Source of the DNA: Actinokineospora alba
GTDB taxonomy: Bacteria > Actinomycetota > Actinomycetes > Mycobacteriales > Pseudonocardiaceae
Assembly: GCF_004362515.1 (NCBI RefSeq)
Contig: NZ_SNXU01000001.1
Coordinates: forward strand, 310,001-374,000
Direction of reading: 5' to 3'
DNA: 64,000 nucleotides
In this document: positions 61,892 through 64,000 of the stretch, one piece after another
How the letters are laid out: every line of letters begins with the position of its first letter
Numbering within the stretch: position 1 is the stretch's first letter
Notes under the pieces: generated by a model
Told to the model about the DNA's origin: nothing
What the model saw: only the letters and a program-made list of their open reading frames with translations
The model's database searches: none
Position numbers and translations under genes: made by a program

Positions 61892-62119
61892 CTACTTCGC
61901 GGCTTCGGTCTTGGTGCGCTTGCCGTAACGCGCCTCGAAGCGGGCGACTCGGCCACCGGTGTCGAGGATCTTCTGCTTGCCCGTGTAGAACGGGTGGCAA
62001 GCCGAGCAGACCTCGACGTGGATGTTGCCGGAAGACTTGGTGCTGCGGGTGGTGAACGCGTTGCCGCAACCGCAGGTCACGTTTGTGGACACGTACTCGG
62101 GGTGGATCCCGTTCTTCAC
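61892..62119 (-). CDS. rpmE: Ribosomal protein bL31 (zinc-binding form)
   Basis: 75 residues. Zinc ligands Cys16, Cys18, Cys38 and Cys41 (CGCG and CSACHPFYTGKQK) identify the zinc-containing C+ form, which is replaced by a zinc-free paralogue under zinc starvation in many actinobacteria. Upstream of prfA as usual. Confidence 0.96.
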   Translation of the reverse strand: MKNGIHPEYVSTNVTCGCGNAFTTRSTKSSGNIHVEVCSACHPFYTGKQKILDTGGRVARFEARYGKRTKTEAAK

Positions 62120-62344
62120 AGTCGTCGCCTCTCATAGGTGGCCGCCGGGTCCCCGCCGTGTCTGGGGTGAACCGGAGCCGGACTCGACCTAACAGTGTGC
62201 CAGATGTGCTGACGGTCGGTTCAACGCGGGCCGACTCGCCGGTATTCCGCCGCTCGTCGCACGTCAGAGACCTCCGAACGCACGTATCGACCCACTCACC
62301 GAACGTAGTTTCCGCAGGCCCCGATTCCGTCGCAGACTGTCGGC

Positions 62345-62725
62345 GTGTTCTTCACGGTAGGCAGGCCATTGTCCGTCTCCCTGTGGTTGACGGCACCGTT
62401 GCTGTTCGCGGTCTCGGTCCTCGGACTGACCGCGATCGGCGGCATCCTGCTCGCCGCGTCCTGGCAGGTCACCCTGTCCAGCGCGCTGTGGGGAGGGGCC
62501 GCCGCCATCACGGCGGTGCTGGGCGGCGCGGTCGCCTGGCGGTCCCGGGAACAGCGGATGATGCTGGCGATCCCCTACCCGGTGACGCTGCTGCTGACCG
62601 GCTTGGCGCTCGACGACGTGACGGTGCCGACGCAGTGGGCGATCGGGCTGAGCGTGCCCGCGATGCTCACCCTGGTGTATCTGTGCGGGCGCCGACGGTC
62701 GCGACAAGCGAGCGCCACCCGATAG
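62345..62725 (+). CDS. Four-helix membrane protein, unknown
   Basis: 126 residues from GTG 62345. Four membrane helices (SLWLTAPLLFAVSVLGLTA, ALWGGAAAITAVLGGAVAW, YPVTLLLTGLALDD and WAIGLSVPAMLTLVYLC) and a basic C-terminal tail (GRRRSRQASATR). Not recognised. It faces the incomplete gene at the right edge, with stops 13 nt apart. Confidence 0.7.
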   Translation: MFFTVGRPLSVSLWLTAPLLFAVSVLGLTAIGGILLAASWQVTLSSALWGGAAAITAVLGGAVAWRSREQRMMLAIPYPVTLLLTGLALDDVTVPTQWAIGLSVPAMLTLVYLCGRRRSRQASATR

Positions 62726-62738
62726 CCGGTGGGTTCAG

Positions 62739-64000
62739 TCAGAGGAGGCCGGAGAAGCCGCGGCGGAGCGTGTCCTCCAAGCCCGTGTAGCTCTTGGCGG
62801 TGGCGAGCAGCCCGTCCGCGGTGGCGGCGACCACCTCCACACCCTCCCGCAAGTCCGTCCCCACGTCGGTGACCAGGCGCGTGATCGTGGTGCTGAACTC
62901 GACGGCGGCCGGCACGTCGCCCAGCAGGTGCGGGACCAGTTGCACGCCCGCGACGATGTTGGCCGCGCCGGTGAGCGCGTCCGTCGCGTCGTCGAATGAG
63001 CCTGCCGCGGAGCGCAACGACTCCGCGTCCGTCTCGTATCCGTCGCCGCCGGCGCCGAGGTCGTCGAGGTCCGTCCTGGTCATTTCGTCCCGCGGGTCGA
63101 ACAGGGCGAGGGCCGCGCCCAGGCCTGCGGCGCCGAACACGGACAGGATGGCAGGCGGAAGGTACTTGCCGGCCCCCGACTCGTACTGGGTGATGATCTG
63201 CCCGTCGACCTCGACGATCCCCTGGGACATGTTCGGCAGCTCGTAGCTGTTGACGATCTCGCCGTTCTCGCGGTTCTGGGTCAGCAGGTGGCTGTCATTC
63301 TTCCTGCCCCAGGACTGGCTGTAGATGATCTCGTCGGGACGAACGACAACGCCCTGCACCTGCCCGGGTGTCTCGACCGGGGACGGATCCGGCCGGACGA
63401 TCTTGGTCCCGTTCTCGTCCACGTCGTAGGGCAGGCTGCCGCAGCTGTTGACCGGGTAGCTGTAGAGCTTGCCTGGCTCGTTCTTGTCCTCGGTGAAGTC
63501 GCCGACCCACAGCCTGCCGTCGGCGAACGTGGCATAGCTGGAGGCCTCCACCTTGAGGACCTCCCTGGCGGGCACAGATTCCCCGTTCGCGGCGGCGTCG
63601 AGGTCGCTGGCCGAGTACCGGTAGATGTAGCTGTCATCGCCAGCGGAAGAGGTCACCCAGACGTTGTCGCCATGGGTCGCGACGCCGCCGACGTGGTTGG
63701 GGGCGTCGTCGGGCGTCATTCCGCGCAGGTCGACGTACTTGTCTTCATCACCAGTGGTTTGGTTGATCATGGAGAGGCGGCTCTTCGACTCGCCTTCCTC
63801 CAGGTCATCGTCACCGTTGTAGTAGGCCGCCAGCAGCTGGTCCTTGTCCTTGCGGTAGGCCATGCCCTGCGGAATCCACGGCGAGCCCAAGCCGACGTGC
63901 GGAATCTTCGGGCCGTCAACGGTTCCGTCGCCGACCGCGCTCGCCACCCCCGTGAGCTTGGCCTCGTAGTCGGCACGCGCCCGATCCATCGACCGGTTGA
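62739..64000 (-). CDS. Large protein with beta-propeller-like repeats and helical C-terminus (partial)
   Basis: The open frame continues past the right edge (codons AAC CGG TCG precede the Met at 63989), so the N-terminus is missing. The visible 420 residues have several short beta repeats (GSPWIPQGMAYRKDKDQLL, VGGVATHGDNVWVTSSAGDDS, ATFADGRLWVGDFTEDKNE) suggesting a propeller, one hydrophobic helix AILSVFGAAGLGAALALF, then a helical C-terminus (DAESLRSAAGSFDDATDALTG) like those of ESX/WXG-associated proteins. Could be secreted or surface attached; function unknown. Confidence 0.68.
   Translation of the reverse strand, partial: NRSMDRARADYEAKLTGVASAVGDGTVDGPKIPHVGLGSPWIPQGMAYRKDKDQLLAAYYNGDDDLEEGESKSRLSMINQTTGDEDKYVDLRGMTPDDAPNHVGGVATHGDNVWVTSSAGDDSYIYRYSASDLDAAANGESVPAREVLKVEASSYATFADGRLWVGDFTEDKNEPGKLYSYPVNSCGSLPYDVDENGTKIVRPDPSPVETPGQVQGVVVRPDEIIYSQSWGRKNDSHLLTQNRENGEIVNSYELPNMSQGIVEVDGQIITQYESGAGKYLPPAILSVFGAAGLGAALALFDPRDEMTRTDLDDLGAGGDGYETDAESLRSAAGSFDDATDALTGAANIVAGVQLVPHLLGDVPAAVEFSTTITRLVTDVGTDLREGVEVVAATADGLLATAKSYTGLEDTLRRGFSGLL

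Overview
The window is high-GC DNA of the kind found in actinomycetes. The gene set (NucS instead of MutS/MutL, MurA with Asp at the active-site position, atp genes preceded by a wecA-like gene and an atpI-like gene, DUF3558-type lipoprotein, DUF2550, SigE-family sigma factor, MeaA-type mutase, a DasR-type operator before a chitinase) points to the order Pseudonocardiales. The genus cannot be fixed from this sequence alone. Most start codons were chosen from Shine-Dalgarno spacing, overlaps and family resemblance. No database search was possible.

Layout. 1-5155 (minus strand): a PTS-type dihydroxyacetone kinase operon dhaK-dhaL-dhaM (dhaM runs off the left edge), a lipoprotein, and a sodium:solute symporter with a small membrane partner. 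5349-9572: a MetE-like protein, nucS with a co-translated DUF7919-like gene, a Nudix hydrolase and a frameshifted S41 protease. 9645-9924: tandem repeats and a 142-bp inverted-repeat element. 9966-14611: a two-component system, a membrane protein, a GH18 chitinase and a GNAT. 14614-20682 (minus): an enoyl-CoA hydratase with a triplicated tail, an ehuBCDA-like ectoine uptake operon and a MeaA-type B12 mutase. 20817-25075: a secreted trypsin-like protease, tRNA-Arg(ACG), small membrane proteins and a gamma-glutamyltransferase.

25227-38076 (plus): six genes, each overlapping the next by 4 nt: WGR-DUF4132, a second DUF4132, a MoxR-type AAA+ ATPase, DUF5682, a VWA protein and a SWIM zinc-finger protein. 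The composition resembles the uncharacterised E. coli yehI/L/M/P/Q cluster. It is followed by a sulfite-oxidase-type molybdoenzyme, murA and a cobalamin adenosyltransferase that could supply coenzyme for the MeaA-type mutase. A 262-bp inverted-repeat element then sits beside the remnant of an SRPBCC gene.

42709-62119 is a housekeeping block read on the minus strand: rpmE-prfA-prmC-tsaC-wecA-atpI-atpBEFHAGD-atpC-DUF2550-rnz. It is interrupted twice. A SigE-family sigma factor and its putative membrane anti-sigma partner separate atpD from atpC. A four-gene accessory island (55740-59624) separates prmC from tsaC. In that island the last two genes overlap by 4 nt and share a Gly/Val-rich motif, at the C-terminus of a membrane protein and at the N-terminus of a small helical protein. 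This looks like a homotypic sensor-effector pair and is the best candidate for an undescribed system. A second copy of the inverted-repeat element from 9783 lies directly beside the island.
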